Positions 1-6,022 are shown, counted from the first letter of the stretch. The stretch: 6,908 bases of DNA from JBJELF01 sp051879015 (GCA_051879015.1 JBJELF010000019.1:1-6908), one strand, 5' to 3'. Notes: generated by a model not told the origin, from the sequence alone. Program-made: numbers and translations.

Positions 1-549
1 ACCGTTGGTGTTGGCATCACTGATAATGAACATAACGCCAGATGAATTTACTACCACCTTGAGAGGCTCAAACTTATTGGTAGAACCATAAAGTGGGCTG
101 TTCGGTCTGGTGTAAGTATCAATTAAGTCACCATTGTCCTTATCAAAGATAAACACAGCCTGTGCAGCCTTATCTGCTACATAGACACCATCGTCGGTCA
201 CATAGACACCCGTTGGAGTCTGCAATGTGTCTTCGCCGATACTCATGAGATAATCGCCTTCCAATGTACCCACTACAATACGCTTATTTCCTGTATCAGC
301 AACATAAATCGTACCATCATCCGCAACAAACATGTCGCTTGGACTGTTTAACGTCTCTTCACCAAACTTGGTGATGGTCTCGTATGGAAGGTAGGCTGTC
401 TGAGTCTCCTGAACTGTACCGTAACCATCCACCGTATAGGTCTTATAAGGTGAATCAGCATAAGATACAACGGAACTAAGCTGTACCCCCAACAGTAACA
501 CAACAAGAGCCAGGACAGTCAGGTTCAATAATTTTTTTCTTATCTTCAT
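1..549 (-). CDS. Secreted NHL-repeat (beta-propeller) protein, partial: C-terminus beyond the left edge
   Basis: The 183 visible residues begin at an ATG (547-549) preceded by a perfect AGGAGG (555-560) with a 5-base spacer. A signal peptide is clear: MKIRKK, a hydrophobic stretch at about residues 7-28, and a likely type I cleavage after S-Y-A (residue 31), so the protein is exported. Two NHL-type repeats follow. Residues 67-93 read L-N-S-P-S-D-M-F-V-A-D-D-G-T-I-Y-V-A-D-T-G-N-K-R-I-V and residues 109-135 contain L-Q-T-P-T-G-V-Y-V-T-D-D-G-V-Y-V-A-D. A third seems to start near residue 160 (F-E-P-L-K-V-V-V). NHL repeats fold as beta-propeller blades that usually bind proteins or ligands, and no enzymatic residues can be assigned. 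It is the fourth gene of the transporter operon, 45 bases after the second permease, with no terminator between. From memory, similar proteins beside this ABC type in Paenibacillus and Clostridia can carry a membrane domain at the C-terminus; that part is not visible here. The NHL call is firm, the function unknown. Confidence 0.88.
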   Translation of the reverse strand, partial: MKIRKKLLNLTVLALVVLLLGVQLSSVVSYADSPYKTYTVDGYGTVQETQTAYLPYETITKFGEETLNSPSDMFVADDGTIYVADTGNKRIVVGTLEGDYLMSIGEDTLQTPTGVYVTDDGVYVADKAAQAVFIFDKDNGDLIDTYTRPNSPLYGSTNKFEPLKVVVNSSGVMFIISDANTNG

Positions 550-594
550 TCTTACCTCCTATCTAGCACCACATGGATGCCAGCTTCCCCTCTC

Positions 595-1464
595 TTATTT
601 AATACCCGAATTAGCCATCGTATTCATAACCTTATCCTGCAAGATAATGAACAATATAAGGTTTGGTACGAACAAAATCAACGCTGCCGCTGCTGAAATA
701 CCTTGTCCAGCTACACCCGTGTTGGCATTTACCAACGTGTTCATGTAGTAGGTCAATGTTTTCATGTTATCCTCGTCTACAAAGTAGTTGGATGTCTCCA
801 TGTTGCCCCATACAGACTGGAATACCAAGATAGCCGCTGTTGCAATCGCTGGCTTAATCATCGGAAGTAAAATTTTGTAATATACGGTCCAATCCGTCGC
901 ACCGTCCATGTAAGCTGCCTCAATCAATGCATTTGGAACCTGGTCAACGAACTGTTTTACCAAGAACAGCGCAACTGGCATCGCTACAATTGGAAAAATA
1001 TGTGCCCAATAGGTGTTGTTTACATGTAATGTGGTGATAACCAAGTATCTTGGAATCAATACAGCGGTTGCAACGAACATGATGGCGGTCTGGTTGATAG
1101 ACATCATGATATTCTTTCCCTTGAATTTAATCTTAGAAAGTGCAAATGCTGCACAAGTCGTAAACAACAGAGACAGGAAAATAGTTGCAATCGTAATCAC
1201 TGCACTGTTGAACACATAACGGCTCAATGGAATACTTGCGGAACGGCTGGCTTTTAACAAGTTCTTGAAATTATCCAAAGTAGGATTCTTTACAAAAAAC
1301 TTTGGTGGGAATGCGAACAGCTCCTGCATTGGCTTAAATGCGTGGAAAATAATGTAAATGATAGGCAAGCCCATCAGGATAACGACTGGTGTCAACGCTA
1401 CGATAATTTTAATCTGACCTTTATCAAATCCTTTTGGATTGATACCGCGTCCTTTATATGCCAT
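595..1464 (-). CDS. Carbohydrate ABC transporter permease, MalG type (second permease)
   Basis: A 289-residue inner-membrane permease, a usual length for the MalG/CUT1 class. Hydrophobic segments are visible at about residues 19-41, 84-110, 123-145, 151-170, 203-220 and 256-276, consistent with six membrane spans. The cytoplasmic EAA loop, which docks on the ATPase, is at about 181-204: E-A-A-Y-M-D-G-A-T-D, then the P-M-I-K-P segment. The C-terminus, T-M-A-N-S-G-I-K, is typical of Firmicute sugar permeases of the YesQ/LplC kind. The start ATG (1462-1464) follows a purine-rich GGGGGAG (1471-1477) at 6 bases, somewhat weaker than the AGGAGG sites of its neighbours. It begins 17 bases after the first permease and should pair with it as the transmembrane heterodimer. 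Substrate cannot be read from the sequence; the divergent GH51 gene hints at arabino-oligosaccharides. Confidence 0.95.
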   Translation of the reverse strand: MAYKGRGINPKGFDKGQIKIIVALTPVVILMGLPIIYIIFHAFKPMQELFAFPPKFFVKNPTLDNFKNLLKASRSASIPLSRYVFNSAVITIATIFLSLLFTTCAAFALSKIKFKGKNIMMSINQTAIMFVATAVLIPRYLVITTLHVNNTYWAHIFPIVAMPVALFLVKQFVDQVPNALIEAAYMDGATDWTVYYKILLPMIKPAIATAAILVFQSVWGNMETSNYFVDEDNMKTLTYYMNTLVNANTGVAGQGISAAAALILFVPNLILFIILQDKVMNTMANSGIK

Positions 1465-1481
1465 GTTTCACTCCCCCTTTC

Positions 1482-2414
1482 TCAATCTTTCTCACCAAAC
1501 AAGCTATTTGCTATCTTGGAGAAGATCTGAATAATTAATAACAATACAACAGAAACGGCTGCTGCGTAACCCATCTCATAACGCTGGAAACCATAGTCCT
1601 CGATGTGGTTTACTAACAACTGTGCTGCATATCCTGGGGATGGATTTCCTGTCAACAGAGAGGAAACGGTACCATTCTGGAATGCACCTACAATCGCCAT
1701 AACGGCTGCGAACAACATCTGTGGCTTCATACTTGGAATCGTGATGTAAATCATCTCTTGCACACGATTCTTGATACCATCAATGGCACCTGCCTCATAC
1801 AATTCCTCGTCAATATTTAAGATACCTGCAATCAGAGACAAGAAACCGATACCCATACTAGACCACAAACCGATGATAACAACGATTGGCAACAAATAGT
1901 TTACATTGGTCAGCCAAATAATTGGCTCTGTAATAATACCTAAATTCATCAACCAGCTATTTAAGATACCTGTCTGGTCACCAGAGAAGATAACCTTCCA
2001 AAGTACGGTCATAGCAACGGCACCCGTCATACTTGGTGAATAGATAATCAATGCAAATACAGTTCTAAGAGGCTTTGTCAGATTACACAATGCCCATGCA
2101 AGGATAAAGGATAAGACGTAACCGCCTACACCGACAATCAATGCATATACAACGGTATTTGGAAGAACGTATTGCATAAAGACTTCGTCATTTGTCAGTA
2201 CCGTAATATAGTTCAAAAATCCAACCCAATCTGGGAACTGAATTGCATTAAAGTTAGTAAAGGACAGTAACACTGCCACAAGAACTGGTACTAATACGAA
2301 AATGGTAAACAAAATCGCATAAGGAGCTAAAAATAGATAGCCATGAATATTATTTTCTCTTTTTGCAATTTTGTTTTTCTTAACTCTTTTAACTTTATTC
2401 ACTGCTGCTGCCAT
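1482..2414 (-). CDS. Sugar ABC transporter permease, MalF/UgpA type (first permease)
   Basis: A 310-residue inner-membrane permease of the CUT1 carbohydrate uptake class. A lysine/arginine-rich cytoplasmic N-terminus (residues 7-19) precedes the first span (about 26-51, L-F-L-A-P-Y-A-I-L-F, a common start in this family). More spans lie at about 87-110, 117-142, 173-198, 232-246 and 281-303. The EAA loop is at 204-231, with E-A-G-A-I-D-G in place of the canonical E-A-A-x-x-D-G and ending I-P-S-M-K-P. The ATG at 2412-2414 follows AGGAGGAGGT (2421-2430) at 6 bases; a second ATG three bases upstream is out of frame. Only 16 bases separate it from the stop of the solute-binding protein, so the ribosome binding site fills nearly the whole gap, which suggests close translational linkage. 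It is expected to heterodimerise with the permease encoded next. Confidence 0.96.
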   Translation of the reverse strand: MAAAVNKVKRVKKNKIAKRENNIHGYLFLAPYAILFTIFVLVPVLVAVLLSFTNFNAIQFPDWVGFLNYITVLTNDEVFMQYVLPNTVVYALIVGVGGYVLSFILAWALCNLTKPLRTVFALIIYSPSMTGAVAMTVLWKVIFSGDQTGILNSWLMNLGIITEPIIWLTNVNYLLPIVVIIGLWSSMGIGFLSLIAGILNIDEELYEAGAIDGIKNRVQEMIYITIPSMKPQMLFAAVMAIVGAFQNGTVSSLLTGNPSPGYAAQLLVNHIEDYGFQRYEMGYAAAVSVVLLLIIQIFSKIANSLFGEKD

Positions 2415-2430
2415 ACATTCACCTCCTCCT

Positions 2431-5397
2431 TTAATCCTCTGAACCTAACAGCTTCTTAACACGATCCAATGTTGGTACATAATACTCTTGGATTGCATTT
2501 CCTTCGCTGTCATTATATCCAAACTCTTCCAGCTTTCGATCAAACTCACGGTTGATTGTCTTAACCGCTTCATCCAATCTAGAACGAAGATTCTCACCAT
2601 TTACTACGATATCATTGAACGCATTGCTCATCTCACGCTCCATGAGGTAAGTTCCTGGAACTCTGGCTGCCTCATATACCCATGTAGTCTGCTCTGCGAT
2701 AACCTGCTTATCCTGAGAATCCCAAGGCAATTTCATGAAAGCTTCCATATTTGCAGTTGGCCACATATATTCATCACCGTAGATAATCTGTACGGTCTGA
2801 CCAAACTCGGCCTGAACTTCCGTGGAAGACCACCACTTTACAAACTCCCAAGCCATTGCTTCACGCTCAGGATTGGATGAGAAGATAACGGTACTCTCGG
2901 CTGCACCACAGGTATAACGAAGAATCTCTCCATCTTCCTGCTCAACACCAGGAACCAAAGCAATTTCCCAAGAGCCTTCCAACTCTGGAGCTGCATTGCT
3001 AATCAAGTTATATGCCGTATAATCTGCAATACCAATTGGATAGTCACCATTTCTGAAATGCTGATAGAAACTATCACAGTTTACTGGTAAGTTATAAATT
3101 GTAAACAATTCTGTCAAAGCAGTAAAACCTTCTACAGAAGCTTCGCTGTTCAAACCACAACCCTGTGCTGCGGTATCACTATACATATATCCGCCATGCT
3201 GGTTAATCAGTGGTGTGGTACCATGGAAGTTTCTCATACCAGTCATACCAGCGGTTGGATAGTAGAAGTTCAAACCTCTCATCTGTAATTCTGGAAGCAT
3301 ATCAATGACATCCTGCAATGTATTTGGTGCTTCCAAACCTAATTTCTCTAATACATCGGTACGATAGAACAATACCCAGAAATTGATGGTTTCCGGCATT
3401 GCATAAATGCTGTCACCGATGGTGGAGGTAATAAATAAACCATCTTCATAAACCGATGCCACTTCCTGGAAATCTTCAAACTGTGTCAAGTCAGTCAAAG
3501 CACCACGAAGAGCAAGCTCATAAGGAATAGTATAGTTAATACCGGTAGCTACATCAGGAGCACTACCAGAACTGTTTGCCAATACCAATTTGTACTGGTC
3601 AGGCATCATGGTAACATCGACTTGAATACCTGTTTTTGCAGTAAATTGTTCATCAATCATCTTCTGCAAAATCTCAACATACTGTCTGGAACGAGCTACG
3701 GATACCTGCAAATGTGTTGAGTCAGCACTGGAAGCAGAATAGGACTGACTAAAGAATGAAGAAATAAAACGAGAAGCATTCATCGCAAGCGACTGAAATA
3801 CATTTGGTCTGGATGGAAGTTTTGCACTCTCCTGATATATGTAAATCTGGTCAATGGCAACATTGTCGGCTAACAAGTTGTCAATGGCATTTGCTAAATA
3901 GTTGTTTGCAGAGTTTGTACTGGTGGCAAGCTCATCGACACGATATGGAATCTCGTCTGGCTCATCTGCCAAGCTCTCTAACTGATCCGCTGCAATCGTC
4001 AAGGTAGATACAACTGCCAAATCATCCTTGCCAGGAGCATACTGCTTCAAACTATCTCTCAACACTCTCAATTCTTCTGCCCAATAGTACATACGGTCAG
4101 CTACGTCTGGAATGTATCTGGTCAACTGCAAATCACGGTACTGGTCTTTGTTTGTACCTGCAACCTTGGTAATCTCCAAAGATAAGCTGTTGACACCCGC
4201 CATAATCTCGTTGATACCTTCCAATACATGGCGAAGGTTATCATTACTGAGAGTAAAACTAATGGTATGAGTACCAGCAGTCAAATAAACGCTCAACTTC
4301 TTTCCTTCGCTATCGGTCAAGGTAGAATCGGTATATTTGCTGCTATAATTGATTGGATAAGACTGGAACGCATCACTTGGAAGTTCTCCATCAATCTTAA
4401 TATCCGCAAATACAGGGAAGTCCGTCTTTCCTGTCTGGCTGTAATTCATACCTATGTAATAGTAGCCATCTTTCTCTACAGGAAACTCATAAGAAATGGT
4501 CTGACCTGCTGTATTAAAAGAAGCTTCATCAATGGTATTGATTTCTTTTTTGCTTGTATTATATGGAGTCAAAGAAGTATCATACTCAGTCAAGCCATGA
4601 ATGGAAGAATCGTTACGATAGGTAAAATCTTCTGCTTCCACAACAATAATTGCATCACCGGTTGCTACCTCTGAACCAGCATACGCTGCAACTTCAGTTT
4701 CTGCTTCCAATGTAATGTTTCCTAACAGGAAGGTACCTTCCAATACCTCAAACTGGAACTCGTGAGTACCCTGGGTTAATTCCAACATCAATGGCTGTGA
4801 ACGGTAATAGGAAGAATCCATCAAATACTTCTGTTCCCACTGAATCAACTTATCTGGAACCGTTGCAATCTCATTGCCATAACGGTCCAAGGATTCTCCG
4901 CTTGAAACCCATGTCGTTTCAAACTTCAAACTACGTGTTTCATAGAATGGATACGCACCATCTACCTGGAACGCCACTTCCACTGGCAAAATAGACGTAT
5001 CGTAAGAAAGATAATCAAACTTGATGCAGTATTGTGCAGTTTTTGGCACATCCACTGACACCGTAATGATATCTCCCAGCTGCAAATCAACCACATCATT
5101 TTTGTAGCCCTGTGTGTCACTGGTGAGATCTGCATCTCCTAAGTTAGTGACATTTTGACTGATGTCGATTTCAACTGGATCGCCGGTATACTTGGAAGCC
5201 GTGTAGGTCGCACTTACTTTTGTGTAATTGCTGCTGACCATCTCACTGGCATCTTCCGAAGCATCATAAGAGTACCCGGGCGATACTTTTGACTCGCCTG
5301 TATCTTTACTACATCCAGTTGCACCAAGCGCTGTTGTAGCCAGTAATGATACAAGCAAACACTTTGAAATTGTCTTTTGAACATCTCTCCGTATCAT
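2431..5397 (-). CDS. Very large lipoprotein solute-binding protein of a sugar ABC transporter, with N-terminal carbohydrate-binding-like modules
   Basis: I chose the ATG at 5395-5397 (988 residues) because it has a strong AGGAGGAGG site 10 bases upstream and opens directly onto a lipoprotein signal: M-I-R-R-D, hydrophobic core, A-L-G-A-T-G-C with the lipidated Cys at 29. Ordinary sugar-binding lipoproteins are about 400-550 residues, so this one is roughly double. Visible layout: linker 30-64; beta-rich module 1, about 65-239; beta-rich module 2, about 250-412, opening V-E-A-E-D-F as CBM6/35-like domains often do; a mostly helical segment, about 416-523; then a family 1 solute-binding domain, about 560-988. 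The last has typical elements: I-D-E-Q-F-T-A-K-T-G-I-Q-V-D-V near 581-595, A-P-D-V-A, Y-A-M-P-E near 665-669, F-Y-R-T-D-V-L-E-K-L-G near 677-687 and A-W-E-F-V-K-W-W near 849-856. It is the first gene of the operon and should deliver ligand to the two permeases downstream. The sugar is unknown; arabinose-containing oligosaccharides are an inference from the adjacent GH51 gene. The binding-domain call is firm, the CBM-like calls tentative. Confidence 0.94.
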   Translation of the reverse strand: MIRRDVQKTISKCLLVSLLATTALGATGCSKDTGESKVSPGYSYDASEDASEMVSSNYTKVSATYTASKYTGDPVEIDISQNVTNLGDADLTSDTQGYKNDVVDLQLGDIITVSVDVPKTAQYCIKFDYLSYDTSILPVEVAFQVDGAYPFYETRSLKFETTWVSSGESLDRYGNEIATVPDKLIQWEQKYLMDSSYYRSQPLMLELTQGTHEFQFEVLEGTFLLGNITLEAETEVAAYAGSEVATGDAIIVVEAEDFTYRNDSSIHGLTEYDTSLTPYNTSKKEINTIDEASFNTAGQTISYEFPVEKDGYYYIGMNYSQTGKTDFPVFADIKIDGELPSDAFQSYPINYSSKYTDSTLTDSEGKKLSVYLTAGTHTISFTLSNDNLRHVLEGINEIMAGVNSLSLEITKVAGTNKDQYRDLQLTRYIPDVADRMYYWAEELRVLRDSLKQYAPGKDDLAVVSTLTIAADQLESLADEPDEIPYRVDELATSTNSANNYLANAIDNLLADNVAIDQIYIYQESAKLPSRPNVFQSLAMNASRFISSFFSQSYSASSADSTHLQVSVARSRQYVEILQKMIDEQFTAKTGIQVDVTMMPDQYKLVLANSSGSAPDVATGINYTIPYELALRGALTDLTQFEDFQEVASVYEDGLFITSTIGDSIYAMPETINFWVLFYRTDVLEKLGLEAPNTLQDVIDMLPELQMRGLNFYYPTAGMTGMRNFHGTTPLINQHGGYMYSDTAAQGCGLNSEASVEGFTALTELFTIYNLPVNCDSFYQHFRNGDYPIGIADYTAYNLISNAAPELEGSWEIALVPGVEQEDGEILRYTCGAAESTVIFSSNPEREAMAWEFVKWWSSTEVQAEFGQTVQIIYGDEYMWPTANMEAFMKLPWDSQDKQVIAEQTTWVYEAARVPGTYLMEREMSNAFNDIVVNGENLRSRLDEAVKTINREFDRKLEEFGYNDSEGNAIQEYYVPTLDRVKKLLGSED

Positions 5398-5407
5398 ACC
5401 TTTACAT

Positions 5408-5416
5408 CCTCCTCCT
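5408..5416 (-). promoter_or_regulatory. Ribosome binding site that decides the solute-binding protein start
   Basis: Read on the minus strand this is AGGAGGAGG, 10 bases before the ATG at 5395-5397. The frame stays open further upstream to a TTG at 5482-5484, and another in-frame ATG at 5440-5442 has GGAGGG in front of it. Only the 5397 start places the charged residues and hydrophobic core of the lipoprotein signal at the very N-terminus, so it is preferred. The 5442 start would give 15 extra residues before the signal and cannot be fully excluded. Confidence 0.75.
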
Positions 5417-5483
5417 GCCTTTCCCACAAAGAACTCCCCCATAGACCCTCCGCTCACATCCATGAACGCAAAAAATATGTCCA

Positions 5484-5510
5484 ATTATTCTGCCGAGATT
5501 GTTCCGTCAA
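5484..5510 (-). promoter_or_regulatory. Candidate proximal promoter of the transporter operon
   Basis: On the minus strand, TTGACG (5505-5510, five of six matches to the -35 consensus) is followed after 15 bases by AATAAT (5484-5489, five of six to the -10 consensus). The spacer is two bases shorter than optimal, which lowers confidence but is also seen in regulated promoters. Transcription would start near 5477, about 80 bases before the solute-binding protein ATG. The -35 box overlaps the end of the inverted repeat at 5509-5525. Confidence 0.4.
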
Positions 5511-5525
5511 AATATTGAATATTTT
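5509..5525. promoter_or_regulatory. Perfect 17-base inverted repeat, candidate operator of the transporter operon
   Basis: AAAATATT, a single central G, then AATATTTT: two exact 8-base arms. It lies 112 bases upstream of the solute-binding protein ATG and overlaps by two bases the candidate proximal -35 box (5505-5510), where a bound regulator would interfere with or assist polymerase. Being composed only of A and T in the arms, it has a sizeable chance of arising by accident in DNA this AT-rich, and as RNA its stem would be weak. Confidence 0.35.
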
Positions 5526-5608
5526 CCTTAAGTTTTCATTTTTGTAATTCAGATTGCCTATTCATTTAAGCTCTTCATGAAATATTGCATTAATTACTTA
5601 CAAATATA

Positions 5609-5637
5609 AAAGTACTATTTTTTAACAAAAAAGTCAA
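5609..5637 (-). promoter_or_regulatory. Candidate distal promoter of the transporter operon
   Basis: On the minus strand, TTGACT (5632-5637, five of six to the -35 consensus) is followed by a 17-base spacer and TACTTT (5609-5614), a poor -10 that keeps the T-A and final T. A better -10 word, TATATT (5603-5608), sits too far away at 23 bases. The A-rich run upstream of the -35 on this strand (about 5638-5670) resembles an UP element. If used, it gives a leader of roughly 200 bases that includes the inverted repeat at 5509-5525. Confidence 0.35.
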
Positions 5638-5703
5638 TATTTTTTTGTAATTTTCACTAATTTTTTTTTAAATATTTTAGTGGCTAATTCATTAATTCAA
5701 TTA

Positions 5704-5732
5704 TTGCTTAAATACAATTAATGTAGTATGAT
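5704..5732 (+). promoter_or_regulatory. Candidate promoter of the GH51 arabinofuranosidase gene
   Basis: TTGCTT (5704-5709) and TATGAT (5727-5732, five of six to the -10 consensus) are separated by exactly 17 bases. The -35 matches only in its TTG, so the -10 carries most of the call. Transcription would begin near 5739 and give an unusually long leader of about 285 bases before the ATG at 6023. I found no properly spaced alternative closer to the gene; TAAAAT at 5836-5841 lacks a -35 partner. Confidence 0.45.
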
Positions 5733-5793
5733 AGAAATATCACAATTTTCTGCTACAAAAGAAAGAAATTTATGTTCATTCTTCCCATATCAA

Positions 5794-5809
5794 TTTTTTT
5801 GTTTTTTTG
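5794..5809 (+). repeat. Tandem repeat of TTTTTTTG, two copies
   Basis: Two exact adjacent copies of the 8-base unit TTTTTTTG, inside the presumed leader of the GH51 gene. No stem-loop precedes it, so it is not a recognisable intrinsic terminator. Runs of this kind are prone to length variation by slippage; whether it matters for expression is unknown. Confidence 0.6.
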
Positions 5810-5927
5810 TAAGGATTTTTGTGCAAATTGAGCCATAAAATAAAGGAGAGTTTTCACGTAAAAAACCACAGCATGTTCGGTGCTTTCTGCAGTGTTCTAT
5901 CACTCAACTGTTGCTCATTATTTGATA

Positions 5928-5954
5928 GATGGATTCAAAATTCCTTTATCCATC
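5928..5954 (+). promoter_or_regulatory. Stem-loop in the presumed GH51 leader
   Basis: GATGGAT (5928-5934) and ATCCATC (5948-5954) are exact complements around a 13-base loop. An alternative pairing of TTTGAT plus GGAT with ATCC plus ATCAAA gives ten pairs and a 4-base bulge. It is not followed by a U run, so it is not a terminator. A role in leader folding is possible but unproven. Confidence 0.35.
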
Positions 5955-5967
5955 AAATCAAAAAAGT

Positions 5968-5980
5968 AAACGAATCGTTT
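5968..5980. promoter_or_regulatory. Inverted repeat AAACGA-A-TCGTTT, candidate LacI-family or catabolite operator
   Basis: Two exact 6-base arms flank a central A, about 30 bases before the GH51 ribosome binding site. With flanking bases, 5965-5978 matches the Bacillus cre consensus (TGNAANCGNWNNCW) at all but two of its specified positions, and the GTAAACG half resembles LacI/GalR-family half-sites. The strand-symmetric CG-containing core stands out from the AT-rich surroundings. A repressor bound here, downstream of the presumed promoter, would act as a roadblock. No regulator gene lies in the window to support the pairing. Confidence 0.33.
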
Positions 5981-6009
5981 TTTGCCGATTCTGCCGAAAA
6001 CTCAGATAT

Positions 6010-6014
6010 GGAGG
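6010..6014 (+). promoter_or_regulatory. Ribosome binding site that decides the GH51 start
   Basis: GGAGG, 8 bases before the ATG at 6023-6025. Two other in-frame ATGs lie upstream. The one at 6008 overlaps this site and has none of its own. The one at 5873 has only a distant GGAGAG, 22 bases away. The 6023 start also gives the short N-terminus usual before the conserved L-Y-G-I-F-L-E-D-I motif of GH51. Confidence 0.8.
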
Positions 6015-6022
6015 AAAATGTA

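Larger units (their letters stand above)
5398..6022. other. Divergent intergenic regulatory region, 625 bases, strongly AT-rich
   Basis: This gap separates the minus-strand transporter operon from the plus-strand GH51 gene, whose starts face apart, so promoters for both must lie here or in part here. It is much more AT-rich than the flanking genes, most extremely at about 5580-5830, with long T runs on the plus strand. I see candidate promoters in each direction, a perfect AT-only inverted repeat (5509-5525), phased T-tracts (5641-5669), a tandem TTTTTTTG repeat (5794-5809), and several small inverted repeats in front of the GH51 gene (5928-5991). I see no convincing separate gene, tRNA or known riboswitch class. 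Confidence 0.8.

Noticed and set aside
550..594. Possible terminator between the second permease and the NHL gene
   Set aside because: The 45 bases contain no stem-loop followed by a T run in the direction of transcription; the gap mainly holds the NHL ribosome binding site.
1013..1530. Two short plus-strand open frames (1013-1219 and 1342-1530)
   Set aside because: They are antisense to the permease genes; their hydrophobic translations simply mirror the membrane segments of the true frame.
2488..2880. Plus-strand open frame of 130 codons
   Set aside because: It is antisense to the C-terminal part of the solute-binding domain, with low-complexity Ile/Leu/Cys-rich translation typical of shadow frames.
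4228..4674. Plus-strand open frame of 148 codons
   Set aside because: It is antisense to the second CBM-like module of the solute-binding protein and looks like a chance frame with no family resemblance.
3804..4994. Short plus-strand open frames at 3804-4007 and 4791-4994
   Set aside because: Both lie antisense within the solute-binding protein gene and show no start signal or domain.
5398..5484. N-terminal extension of the solute-binding protein to a TTG at 5484 or an ATG at 5442
   Set aside because: It would place 15-29 residues before a textbook lipoprotein signal, and the ATG at 5397 has the stronger ribosome binding site. The 5442 start with GGAGGG remains a minor possibility.
5842..5850. 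Ribosome-binding-like AAAGGAGAG in the GH51 leader
   Set aside because: No ATG, GTG or TTG lies at a workable distance downstream, so no leader peptide can be supported.
5968..5983. Intrinsic terminator made of the AAACG/CGTTT hairpin and following T run
   Set aside because: The stem is only five pairs with two G-C, and the T run is partly used in the stem. It would also terminate the GH51 transcript just before its own gene, so an operator is the more economical reading.
5398..6022. CRISPR array, tRNA, known riboswitch or insertion sequence in the intergenic region
   Set aside because: There are no regularly spaced repeats, no cloverleaf, no recognised aptamer core and no transposase or terminal inverted repeats.
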